Assembly (NCBI GenBank): GCA_964387935.1
Contig: CAYLZN010000027.1
Coordinates: 1-29,852 of the forward strand
Length of the DNA stretch: 29,852 nt
Source of the DNA: CAYLZN01 sp964387935
GTDB taxonomy: Bacteria > Acidobacteriota > Vicinamibacteria > Vicinamibacterales > JAFNAJ01
Direction: 5' to 3'
How positions within the stretch are numbered: the stretch's first letter is position 1; the number at the start of each line of letters is the position of its first letter. Positions 1-6,669 of the stretch are shown here, in pieces. The position numbers were made by a program, and so were the translations under genes. The notes under the pieces were generated by a model. The model ran no database searches, had not been told where the DNA came from, and worked only from the letters and a program-made list of their open reading frames with translations.

Positions 1-52
1 CATCGGCACGGCGATCGCAGCCCGGCTGAAATCGCGCGCGTAGCGCGTCTGC

Positions 53-58
53 TATACT
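53..58 (+). promoter_or_regulatory. Putative -10 box for korAB
   Basis: TATACT preceded by TGC gives an extended -10 (TGCTATACT). No convincing -35 is seen 16-18 bp upstream. The korA start at 224 would leave a leader of roughly 160 nt. The same TGn extended -10 form recurs before ndk, purA and the initiator tRNA in this window. Confidence 0.5.
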
Positions 59-80
59 CCTTCCCATCAAGAGCTTCACG

Positions 81-141
81 ACCGGGCCCGTGACGGGCCC
101 GGTCTGCCGCGGCCCGGACCTCGCGCCCGGGACCGGTCCCG
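81..141 (+). promoter_or_regulatory. GC-rich hairpins in the korA leader
   Basis: A perfect 10-bp inverted repeat (ACCGGGCCCG at 81-90 and CGGGCCCGGT at 94-103) closes on a 3-nt TGA loop. A second palindrome, CGGGACCGGTCCCG, lies at 128-141. Both lie between the presumed -10 and the korA ribosome site. They could fold in the mRNA leader or act as DNA sites. No T-run follows either, so neither is a classical intrinsic terminator. Confidence 0.45.
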
Positions 142-223
142 CGTGGTGCGCCGACGCGCCCGCGGCCGCCAGCCGCGCCAGCCGCGGCCAGGACAGCACG
201 TCGGCAGGAGGACAGAGCGTCGG

Positions 224-2056
224 ATGCCCCCGAGCGACCTCGCCGCACAGCCGGCGGAAGCGGCCCCCGCCGCGCCCCGCCTCGTCAACGACTTCAGCAT
301 CCAGGTCGCCACCGTCAACGGGTCGGGCAGCCAGACGGCGAACCTCGTGCTCATTCGCGCGCTGTTCCAGATGGGCATCCCCGTGTCGGGCAAGAACCTG
401 TTCCCGTCGAACATCGCGGGCCTCCCGACGTGGTACACCATCCGCGCCAACCGGCACGGGTACATCGGGCGCAAGAAGGAGATCGACGTCCTCGTGGCCA
501 TGAACGCCGAGACGGCGCAGGAGGACGTGCTGGCCCTCGACGCGGGCGCCGCGGTCGTCTACGACGAGCCTCTGAAGCTCGACGCGCTGCGGAACGACCT
601 CGTGTTCTACCCCGTGCCCTTCGACAGGCTCGTCGCGCCCGTCTGCTCCGACGCCAAGCTCCGGCGCCTCGTGCGCAACATGATTTACGATGGGGTCCTG
701 GCGCGCCTGTTCTCGATCGACCTCGAGGAGATGCGGAAGGCGCTGCGCAAGCAGCTGGGCAAGAAGGCCAAGGCCCTGGCGCTCAACGAAGGTGCCCTCG
801 ATGCGGGGTTCGCGTTCGCCGCGGAGCACCTCGTCAAGCGGGACCCATATGCCGTCGAGCGCATGAACGAGACGGCCGGGAAGATCCTGATCGAGGGCAA
901 CGCCGCCGCGGCGCTCGGGTGCATGATGGCCGGGGTTACCGTCGTCGCGTGGTACCCGATCACGCCGTCATCGTCGCTCTGCGAGACGCTGATCGACTAC
1001 CTGCGCAAGTACCGGATGGACCCCGAGACCGGCCTGCCGACCTTCGCCGTCGTCCAGGCGGAGGACGAGATCGCCGCGCTCGGCATGGTGATCGGCGCCG
1101 GCTGGGTAGGCGCGCGGGCGATGACCTCGACGTCCGGTCCCGGCATCTCGCTCATGAGCGAGTTCACGGGTCTCGGCTACTACGCCGAGGTGCCCGCCGT
1201 GATCTTCGACGTGCAGCGCGCGGGCCCGTCCACCGGCCTGCCCACGCGCACCGCGCAGGGCGACCTGCTCAGCACCTCGGTGCTGTCACACGGCGATTCC
1301 CGGCACCCGGTGCTGCTGCCGGCCTCGGTGGGGGAGTGCTACCAGTTCGCGATCGACGCGTTCGACCTCGCCGAACGACTCCAGACGCCCGTGTTCGTGC
1401 TGATGGACCTCGACCTCGGGATGAACACCTGGATGTCCGACACGTTTCCCTACCCGGAGGGCCCCATTGACCGCGGGAAGCGCCTGACGCCGGAGAAACT
1501 GGAGCAACTCGGGGCCTGGGGCCGCTACCGGGACGTGGATGGCGACGGCATCCCGTATCGGACGGTGCCCATGGACGGTCTGCCCTCCTACTTCTGTCGC
1601 GGTTCCGGACACAACGACCGCGCGCAGTACAGCGAGAGGCCGGACGACTACGCGCTCAACCTCGACCGCCTGGCGCGCAAGTTCGAGACGGCCAGGAGGC
1701 TGGTGCCGACGCCGGACATCTTCGACGATCCGGAGGCGACGATCGGGCTGATCGCGTTCGGCACGTCCCACTGGGCGACCCTGGAGGCGCGGGATCAACT
1801 CTCTTCCGAGGCGGGCCTCCGCAGCGCGTACCTTCGCCTGCGCGCCCACCCCTTCACCCCGGAGGTCGAGGCGTTCATCGCGCGCTTCGACCGCGTCTAC
1901 GTCATCGAGCAGAACCGCGACGGGCAGTTGCTGGCCCTGATGCGAATGGACCTGCCGCTGGCGCTGGCCTCGCGCCTGCGCAGCATCCGGCACTACAACG
2001 GGCTGCCCATCGACGCCCGCACGATCGCCATGGCCGTGCGCCAGCAGGAAGGCTGA
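224..2056 (+). CDS. korA: 2-oxoglutarate:ferredoxin oxidoreductase, fused gamma-alpha subunit
   Basis: This is a 610-residue protein. Residues about 20-205 match the gamma (catalytic) domain of 2-oxoacid:acceptor oxidoreductases (VNGSGSQTAN near 31-40). From about 220 the alpha, pyrimidine-binding domain begins, with the diagnostic YPITPSS at 244-250. Together with KorB the enzyme oxidatively decarboxylates 2-oxoglutarate to succinyl-CoA and reduces ferredoxin, acting in the cytoplasm. The frame stays open upstream to 143, but that stretch is Arg/Pro-rich and unlike the family. ATG 224 follows AGGAGGA at 206-212, so I chose it. The korB ATG follows the stop after 2 nt, which indicates one operon. 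A pyruvate or branched-chain 2-oxoacid specificity cannot be excluded from sequence alone. Confidence 0.93.
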   Translation: MPPSDLAAQPAEAAPAAPRLVNDFSIQVATVNGSGSQTANLVLIRALFQMGIPVSGKNLFPSNIAGLPTWYTIRANRHGYIGRKKEIDVLVAMNAETAQEDVLALDAGAAVVYDEPLKLDALRNDLVFYPVPFDRLVAPVCSDAKLRRLVRNMIYDGVLARLFSIDLEEMRKALRKQLGKKAKALALNEGALDAGFAFAAEHLVKRDPYAVERMNETAGKILIEGNAAAALGCMMAGVTVVAWYPITPSSSLCETLIDYLRKYRMDPETGLPTFAVVQAEDEIAALGMVIGAGWVGARAMTSTSGPGISLMSEFTGLGYYAEVPAVIFDVQRAGPSTGLPTRTAQGDLLSTSVLSHGDSRHPVLLPASVGECYQFAIDAFDLAERLQTPVFVLMDLDLGMNTWMSDTFPYPEGPIDRGKRLTPEKLEQLGAWGRYRDVDGDGIPYRTVPMDGLPSYFCRGSGHNDRAQYSERPDDYALNLDRLARKFETARRLVPTPDIFDDPEATIGLIAFGTSHWATLEARDQLSSEAGLRSAYLRLRAHPFTPEVEAFIARFDRVYVIEQNRDGQLLALMRMDLPLALASRLRSIRHYNGLPIDARTIAMAVRQQEG

Positions 2057-2058
2057 TC

Positions 2059-3102
2059 ATGTCCACCGTCGCCCCCGTTCCGCCACGCAAGACCAACCGG
2101 CTCGGCCTCGAGGTCGTGCCGTACAAGGGCAGCAAGTCCACCCTCTGCGCCGGGTGCGGGCACAACGCGATCTCCGAGCGCATCATCGACGCAACGTTCG
2201 AAATGGGGCTCGACCCCACCCGGGTGATCAAGCTCTCCGGCATCGGCTGCTCGAGCAAGAGCCCGGCGTACTTCCTGGGCGGCTCCCACGGCTTCAACGC
2301 GGTCCACGGCCGCATGCCTTCGGTGGCCACGGGGGCCATGCTGGGCAACCGGCAACTCATGGCCATCGGCGTGAGCGGCGACGGCGACACGGGAGCGATT
2401 GGCATCGGCCAGTTCGTGCACCTGATGCGCCGCAACCTCCCGATTGTCTACATCATCGAGGACAACGGCTGCTACGGCCTCACGAAGGGGCAGTTCTCGC
2501 CCACCGCGGACCTGGGGTCCAGGCACAAGAACGGCGTGGTCAACGACCTGCCGCCCATCGACACCTGCGCGCTCGCCATCCAGCTCGGGGCGACGTTCGT
2601 GGCGCGATCGTTCTCGGGGGACAAGAAGCAGCTCACGGCCGTGCTCAAGGCCGCCCTCAGCCATCGCGGGACCTGCATGATCGACGTCATCTCGCCCTGC
2701 GTCACCTTCAACGACCATGAAGGGTCCACCAAGAGCTACTCGTGGGCGAAGGACCACGACGAGCCGCTCGGCGAGATCAACTTCGTGCCGTTCTTCGAGG
2801 ACATCAGCATCGAGTACGAGCCCGGGACGACGCGCGAGGTCAAGATGCACGACGGTTCGACGCTCCTGCTGCACAAGCTGGAGCCGGACTACGATCCGAG
2901 GAACAAGCTGCACGCGCTCCAGGTCATCCACGAGACGGCAGCGCGCGGCGAGTTCGTCACGGGGATTCTCTACGTCGAGCCGGACCGCGAGAACTTCATC
3001 GACCTTCTCGACCTGCCGGTCATGCCGCTGGCGAATCTGCCGCTCGAGAAGACGCGGCCGCCTCGGGCGGCGCTCGACGCGATCATGGAGAGCCTGCGAT
3101 AG
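2059..3102 (+). CDS. korB: 2-oxoglutarate:ferredoxin oxidoreductase, beta (TPP) subunit
   Basis: This 347-residue beta subunit binds thiamine diphosphate. The TPP/Mg motif is visible as GDGD at 107-110 followed by DNGCYGLTKGQ from 135. CAGCGH (Cys30, Cys33) and GIGCSSK (Cys64) are the conserved cysteines that bind a 4Fe-4S cluster in this family. The GLTKGQFSPT segment is typical of Kor/Por beta subunits. The gene starts 2 nt after korA, so the subunits are almost certainly co-translated. No separate ferredoxin-like delta subunit is found next to the pair, consistent with two-subunit enzymes that use free ferredoxin. Confidence 0.94.
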   Translation: MSTVAPVPPRKTNRLGLEVVPYKGSKSTLCAGCGHNAISERIIDATFEMGLDPTRVIKLSGIGCSSKSPAYFLGGSHGFNAVHGRMPSVATGAMLGNRQLMAIGVSGDGDTGAIGIGQFVHLMRRNLPIVYIIEDNGCYGLTKGQFSPTADLGSRHKNGVVNDLPPIDTCALAIQLGATFVARSFSGDKKQLTAVLKAALSHRGTCMIDVISPCVTFNDHEGSTKSYSWAKDHDEPLGEINFVPFFEDISIEYEPGTTREVKMHDGSTLLLHKLEPDYDPRNKLHALQVIHETAARGEFVTGILYVEPDRENFIDLLDLPVMPLANLPLEKTRPPRAALDAIMESLR

Positions 3103-3126
3103 CCGCGACCCTGATACAATCGCGGC
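3102..3126 (+). promoter_or_regulatory. Putative ndk promoter with flanking inverted repeat
   Basis: The extended -10 TGATACAAT has its core TACAAT at 3115-3120, only 9 nt before the ndk ATG, so the transcript would have almost no leader. GCCGCGA (3102-3108) and TCGCGGC (3120-3126) form a 7-bp inverted repeat that straddles the -10. No good -35 is seen. Confidence 0.4.
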
Positions 3127-3129
3127 CGT

Positions 3130-3546
3130 ATGGAACGTACCCTCGCGATCATCAAGCCCGACGCCGTGGCCCGGCAGCTGACCGGCCCCATCATCCAGCG
3201 CATCGAAGCGGCCGGATTCACCATTCGCGCCATGCGCCTGGTCTGCCTCTCTCCCCGCGACGCCGAAGGGTTCTATGCGGTTCACCGCGAGCGCCCCTTC
3301 TTCGGGAGCCTGACGGCCTTCATGTCCTCCGGGCCCGCCGTGGTGCTGGCCCTCGAGGCAGAAGGTGCCATCGCCAGGTGGCGCGAGCTGATGGGGGCGA
3401 CGGATCCAGCCAAGGCGGTTCCCGGCACGATCCGACGCGACTTCGGCTCCTCGATCGAGAAGAACGCCACCCACGGGTCGGATGCGCCCGAGACGGCAGC
3501 CTTCGAACTCGGCTACTTCTTTCCAGGCGTCGAACTCCACGGGTAG
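3130..3546 (+). CDS. ndk: Nucleoside diphosphate kinase
   Basis: This 138-residue protein, the usual NDK length, transfers the terminal phosphate of ATP onto (d)NDPs through a phosphohistidine. The active-site signature NATHGSD lies at 112-118, with catalytic His115. The N-terminal ERTLAIIKPDAV is the canonical first strand. It lies 27 bp after korB and may be read both from the korAB operon and from its own -10 at 3115. The nearby dcd, also a nucleotide-pool enzyme, makes a shared transcript plausible. Confidence 0.97.
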   Translation: MERTLAIIKPDAVARQLTGPIIQRIEAAGFTIRAMRLVCLSPRDAEGFYAVHRERPFFGSLTAFMSSGPAVVLALEAEGAIARWRELMGATDPAKAVPGTIRRDFGSSIEKNATHGSDAPETAAFELGYFFPGVELHG

Positions 3547-3596
3547 GCCCCTCTGGGCAGAACGGGGGACGCGCCGCGCCGGCACCGGGAGGCGTC

Positions 3597-3791
3597 GTGG
3601 GTCGGTTCCTGATCGTTCTTGGCCTGGCACTCGCGGGGATCGGCGTGCTCGTGAGCGCCGGCCTTCCGCTCGGACGTCTGCCCGGTGACCTCGTCATCAG
3701 GCGGGGCAGTTTCACGATGTACGTGCCGCTCGCGACAGGGCTGCTCCTCAGCATCGCGCTGACGCTGATCCTGTCCCTTCTGCGGCGGTAG
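3597..3791 (+). CDS. DUF2905 small membrane protein
   Basis: This 64-residue peptide starts at GTG 3597, with GGGAGG at 3587-3592 as ribosome site. It has two hydrophobic segments (about 4-22 and 42-60) joined by GLPLGRLPGDLVIRRGSF, whose LGRLPGD is the hallmark of the DUF2905 family. It should be an inner-membrane hairpin with a short charged loop. The function of this family is unknown. In many genomes it sits among housekeeping genes, as here between ndk and dcd. The upstream frame is open but lacks family similarity, so the GTG start is preferred. Confidence 0.85.
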   Translation: MGRFLIVLGLALAGIGVLVSAGLPLGRLPGDLVIRRGSFTMYVPLATGLLLSIALTLILSLLRR

Positions 3792-3807
3792 CGCAGCGAG
3801 GCCCGCG

Positions 3808-4362
3808 ATGAGCATCAAGTCCGACAGGTGGATCAAGCGCATGGCGCTCGAGCACCGCATGATCGAGCCGTTCGAGGAACGCCAGGTCCGCGCGGGCGTC
3901 GTCTCGTACGGCCTGTCGTCGTACGGGTACGACATCAGGGTCGCCGACGAGTTCAAGGTCTTCACCAACATCAACTCGACGGTCATCGATCCCAAGGCGT
4001 TCGACCCCCGGTCGTTCGTCGATCTCAAGGTGCCGGTCTGCATCGTGCCACCCAACTCGTTCGCCCTCGCGAGGACGGTGGAGTACTTCCGGATTCCTCG
4101 AGACGTGCTGACGGTGTGTCTGGGGAAGTCCACCTATGCCCGATGCGGGATCATCGTCAACGTGACCCCGTTCGAGCCGGAGTGGGAGGGGACGGCCACG
4201 CTCGAGATTTCCAACACAACTCCTCTTCCTGCAAGGATTTACGCCAACGAGGGTATCGCGCAGGTCCTGTTCTTCCAGAGCGATGAGGCGTGCGAGGTGT
4301 CGTACGGCGACAAGAAAGGCAAGTACCTCAAGCAGATAGAGGTGACGCTGCCGAAGGTGTAG
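3808..4362 (+). CDS. dcd: dCTP deaminase
   Basis: This 184-residue protein deaminates dCTP to dUTP for dTMP synthesis; some relatives also hydrolyse dUTP. Trimer and active-site signatures are clear: SSYGYDIRV near 37-45, GKSTYARCG (Ser108, Arg112), PFEPEWEG near 121-128, and TLEISNTTPLPARI, whose Glu133 corresponds to the catalytic glutamate. It follows the DUF2905 gene by 16 bp. Whether it is monofunctional or also has dUTPase activity is not decided by these motifs. Confidence 0.95.
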   Translation: MSIKSDRWIKRMALEHRMIEPFEERQVRAGVVSYGLSSYGYDIRVADEFKVFTNINSTVIDPKAFDPRSFVDLKVPVCIVPPNSFALARTVEYFRIPRDVLTVCLGKSTYARCGIIVNVTPFEPEWEGTATLEISNTTPLPARIYANEGIAQVLFFQSDEACEVSYGDKKGKYLKQIEVTLPKV

Positions 4363-4363
4363 G

Positions 4364-4405
4364 CGTCGCCCGCACGTCGGCGACCGCGGGCCCCGCCGGG
4401 CGACG
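4364..4405 (+). repeat. Inverted repeat directly after dcd
   Basis: CGTCGCCCG (4364-4372) pairs perfectly with CGGGCGACG (4397-4405), leaving a 24-nt GC-rich loop, directly after the dcd stop. No T-run follows on the plus strand, so it may protect the mRNA 3' end or assist termination, but it is not a classical terminator. Confidence 0.4.
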
Positions 4406-4423
4406 ACCAAGCGTAAGTTACTG

Positions 4424-4460
4424 AAAAAAAAGGCCGTGATGTTGAAGGGACACCACGGCC
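4424..4460 (-). terminator. Rho-independent terminator of the initiator tRNA
   Basis: Read on the minus strand, an 11-bp stem (GGCCGTGGTGT with ACATCACGGCC, one G-U pair) has a 7-nt loop and is followed by eight Ts. It lies about 38 bp past the encoded CCA end of the tRNA gene, where its transcript should stop. Confidence 0.88.
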
Positions 4461-4497
4461 ACGCACGAAGAGAGGCTGCGAAGGCTGTTGAAGGGGT

Positions 4498-4574
<77 letters not shown>

Positions 4575-4593
4575 GCACCGAGTCAACGGCCGA

Positions 4594-4622
4594 ATCGTAG
4601 CACTTCGATCCGGGGAGGTCAA
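4594..4622 (-). promoter_or_regulatory. Sigma70-type promoter of the initiator tRNA
   Basis: On the minus strand, TTGACC (4617-4622) is followed by a 17-bp spacer and TACGAT (4594-4599) with a TGC extension. It lies 20 nt before the tRNA 5' end. It is the best promoter match in the window. It overlaps the intergenic end of the upstream ftsB-like gene. Confidence 0.85.
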
Positions 4623-4628
4623 CCGCAC

Positions 4629-4991
4629 CTATCGGGGCGCCTTGGCGGGCGCGTCCTTGACAAAAAACACCACTTCGCCCTCACGGGAGAGGCCCAGATC
4701 CCGTCGCGCCGCCTCCTCGATGGTTGCAGCATCCGACCGGAGTCGAGCCACTTCGTCGCGGAGCAGGGCGTTGCGCTGCCGGGCGCTGGCCAGCGCGGCA
4801 GCCGCGACGTCCTGTTCACGTCGTGCGCGCACGAGCGTTGTCAGTCCGCGCTCGCCCACGAGGGCGTTCAGCACGAGTGCCGCCGTGCAGAACAGGAGCG
4901 CCAGCCGCAGCCACCTGCGTACAGACGTGCGCAGAGCGGGGCTGCGACGCGAACGACGCGGGCGCGGAGCCGTGGAGGCGGGTGAGCTCAT
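4629..4991 (-). CDS. FtsB/DivIC-type septum formation protein
   Basis: This is a 120-residue bitopic membrane protein: a basic N-terminus (1-25), one membrane helix (about 28-42), a coiled coil (about 50-95), and the C-terminal motif RRDLGLSREGEVVFFV that marks FtsB/DivIC. These proteins join FtsL and FtsQ/DivIB in the divisome. I placed the start at ATG 4991; the frame continues upstream but that part has no family similarity. It is divergent from cutA, and its stop lies just before the tRNA promoter. Confidence 0.85.
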   Translation of the reverse strand: MSSPASTAPRPRRSRRSPALRTSVRRWLRLALLFCTAALVLNALVGERGLTTLVRARREQDVAAAALASARQRNALLRDEVARLRSDAATIEEAARRDLGLSREGEVVFFVKDAPAKAPR

Positions 4992-5071
4992 GCGGATCGA
5001 TGCGTGCCGAGTGAGTGCGCGCCCCTGTTGTACATGATTCTCGGGACGAGAGAACAGGAAAATCAGCCTCC

Positions 5072-5428
5072 ATGCCCACGATTCGAGACCAGCGCGTCGC
5101 ACCTGAACCGACCCGGACCGTGCTCGTGCTCACCACGTGGCCCGGGGATCGCGATCCCCGGGCAGTCGCCGACGGCCTCATCGCCGATCGACTGGCTGCG
5201 TGCGTCAACGTGCTCGCGCCGATGGAGTCCGTCTATCAGTGGCAGGGCGCCATTCAGCACGATGCCGAGCGCCAGTTGCTCATCAAGACGACGGTCGAGC
5301 GGATCGATCTGCTCTACGAGCGGCTGTGCGCGCTCCATCCCTACGAGGTGCCCGAGTTCCTGGTCATCGACGTCCGGGCCGGAGCCGAGCCGTATCTCGA
5401 CTGGGTCAGCGCCTCGACACAGGAGTAG
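5072..5428 (+). CDS. cutA: CutA1-type divalent-ion tolerance protein
   Basis: This 118-residue protein belongs to the trimeric CutA1 family, whose members bind divalent metals and were linked to copper tolerance in Escherichia coli; the real role is uncertain. Family motifs are present: RLAACVNVLAP, SVYQWQG, LLIKTT and HPYEVPEFL. ATG 5072 is preferred over an upstream in-frame ATG at 5015 because CutA1 normally starts about 15 residues before the first strand (TVLVLTTWPG). Confidence 0.9.
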   Translation: MPTIRDQRVAPEPTRTVLVLTTWPGDRDPRAVADGLIADRLAACVNVLAPMESVYQWQGAIQHDAERQLLIKTTVERIDLLYERLCALHPYEVPEFLVIDVRAGAEPYLDWVSASTQE

Positions 5429-5446
5429 CGCAGGGAGCTCGCGGTG

Positions 5447-6598
5447 TCAGCCGAGCGCCTGGTCGAGGTCCGCCTGCAGGTCCGCGGCGTCCTCGATGCC
5501 CGCGGAGATGCGGAGCAGACTGTCGGTAATTCCCAGCGCCTGCCGCCGCTCGGGCGGCACCGACGCATGGGTCATGCTCGCCGGGTGGCAGATCAGGCTC
5601 TCGACGCCGCCCAGGCTCTCGGCCAGGGCGATCAGGCGCACTCGCCCGAGGACGGACCGGGCCGCTTCGAGCGATCCCACGTCGAACGACAGCATGCCGC
5701 CGAAGCCGCGCATCTGCCGCTCCGCGAGCGACCGCTGCGGATGGTCCGGCAGTCCAGGGTAGTGCACGGTCCGCACCTTGGGGTGTGCGGCCAGGTAGGT
5801 CGCCAGCACCATGCCGTTGTGGTTGTGCCGTTCCATGCGCACCGCGAGCGTCTTCGTTCCGCGCAGGACGAGCCAGGCGTCGAACGGTCCCAGGATCGCG
5901 CCTGCCGCGTTCTGCACGAACTTCAGCCACTCGATGTCCTCGTCGCGCCTGGCCACGACGATGCCGCCCACGCTGTCGCTGTGCCCGTTGAGGTACTTGG
6001 TCGTGCTGTGGACGACGAGGTCCGCGCCCAGGTCCAGCGGCCGCTGGACGAACGGGCTCGCAAAGGTGTTGTCGACGACCAGCGTCAGCCCGCGGCCACG
6101 ACAGAACGCCGACACGGCGGCCAGGTCGGTGAGCCGGAGGATCGGGTTGGTGGGGGTTTCGACGAACACCATGCGCGTGTTCTGCTGCGCCGCGGAGGCG
6201 ATCGCGTCGAGGTCACCCGTGTCCACGTAGCTGAAGGTCAGCCGGTAGCGGGTCAGGATACGTTCGAACAGCCGGAAGGTCCCGCCGTAGGTGTTGTCCG
6301 TGACAATGACGTGATCGCCGGCCTCGAGCAGGCTCGCGATGGCGCCGATGGCGGCCATGCCGGACGCGAACGCGAACCCCGCCCGGCCGCCTTCGATGGC
6401 CGCGATGTTGGCCTCCAGGGCGCTTCGGGTGGGGTTGCTGGTGCGGGCGTACTCGTGGCCCTTGTGTTTGCCGAGCTCCTCCTGTACGTACGTCGAGGTC
6501 TGGTAGATCGGCGTGATGATGGCGCCGGTCGAGGGGTCGGGCTCCTGTCCGGCATGGATGCACACGGTGTCGAAGCGGGCGGCGTCGGGTAGCTTCAT
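5447..6598 (-). CDS. Cystathionine gamma-synthase/lyase family PLP enzyme
   Basis: This is a 383-residue fold-type I PLP enzyme of the Cys/Met metabolism family. Cofactor elements are visible: YARTSNPT at 50-57 (Tyr and Arg contact phosphate from the neighbouring subunit), ASGMAAIGA at 78-86, the Asp of VVDNTFASP at 174-182, and HSTTKYLNGHSD with the PLP lysine at about 201. It could be MetB (trans-sulfuration to cystathionine), a gamma-lyase, or an O-acetylhomoserine-utilising enzyme; sequence alone does not settle which. ATG 6598 begins the family alignment. It converges with cutA (18 bp between the ends) and is divergent from the phosphatase gene across a palindrome. Confidence 0.88.
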   Translation of the reverse strand: MKLPDAARFDTVCIHAGQEPDPSTGAIITPIYQTSTYVQEELGKHKGHEYARTSNPTRSALEANIAAIEGGRAGFAFASGMAAIGAIASLLEAGDHVIVTDNTYGGTFRLFERILTRYRLTFSYVDTGDLDAIASAAQQNTRMVFVETPTNPILRLTDLAAVSAFCRGRGLTLVVDNTFASPFVQRPLDLGADLVVHSTTKYLNGHSDSVGGIVVARRDEDIEWLKFVQNAAGAILGPFDAWLVLRGTKTLAVRMERHNHNGMVLATYLAAHPKVRTVHYPGLPDHPQRSLAERQMRGFGGMLSFDVGSLEAARSVLGRVRLIALAESLGGVESLICHPASMTHASVPPERRQALGITDSLLRISAGIEDAADLQADLDQALG

Positions 6599-6615
6599 GG
6601 GATGCGGCCCGTTAC

Positions 6616-6641
6616 GATACCCTGTTTGCGAAACGGGTATC
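6616..6641. promoter_or_regulatory. Palindromic operator candidate between divergent genes
   Basis: GATACCC (6616-6622) and GGGTATC (6635-6641) are exact inverted repeats. Inside them GTTT and AAAC pair as well, so the site is symmetric over both arms apart from one extra T. On the minus strand the left end overlaps TTGATA and the right end TATCGT, spaced like -35 and -10 boxes. A bound protein would therefore block the promoter of the PLP enzyme gene. Confidence 0.6.
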
Positions 6642-6669
6642 AAATGGCCCCCGGCCGCCCCATCGACGT

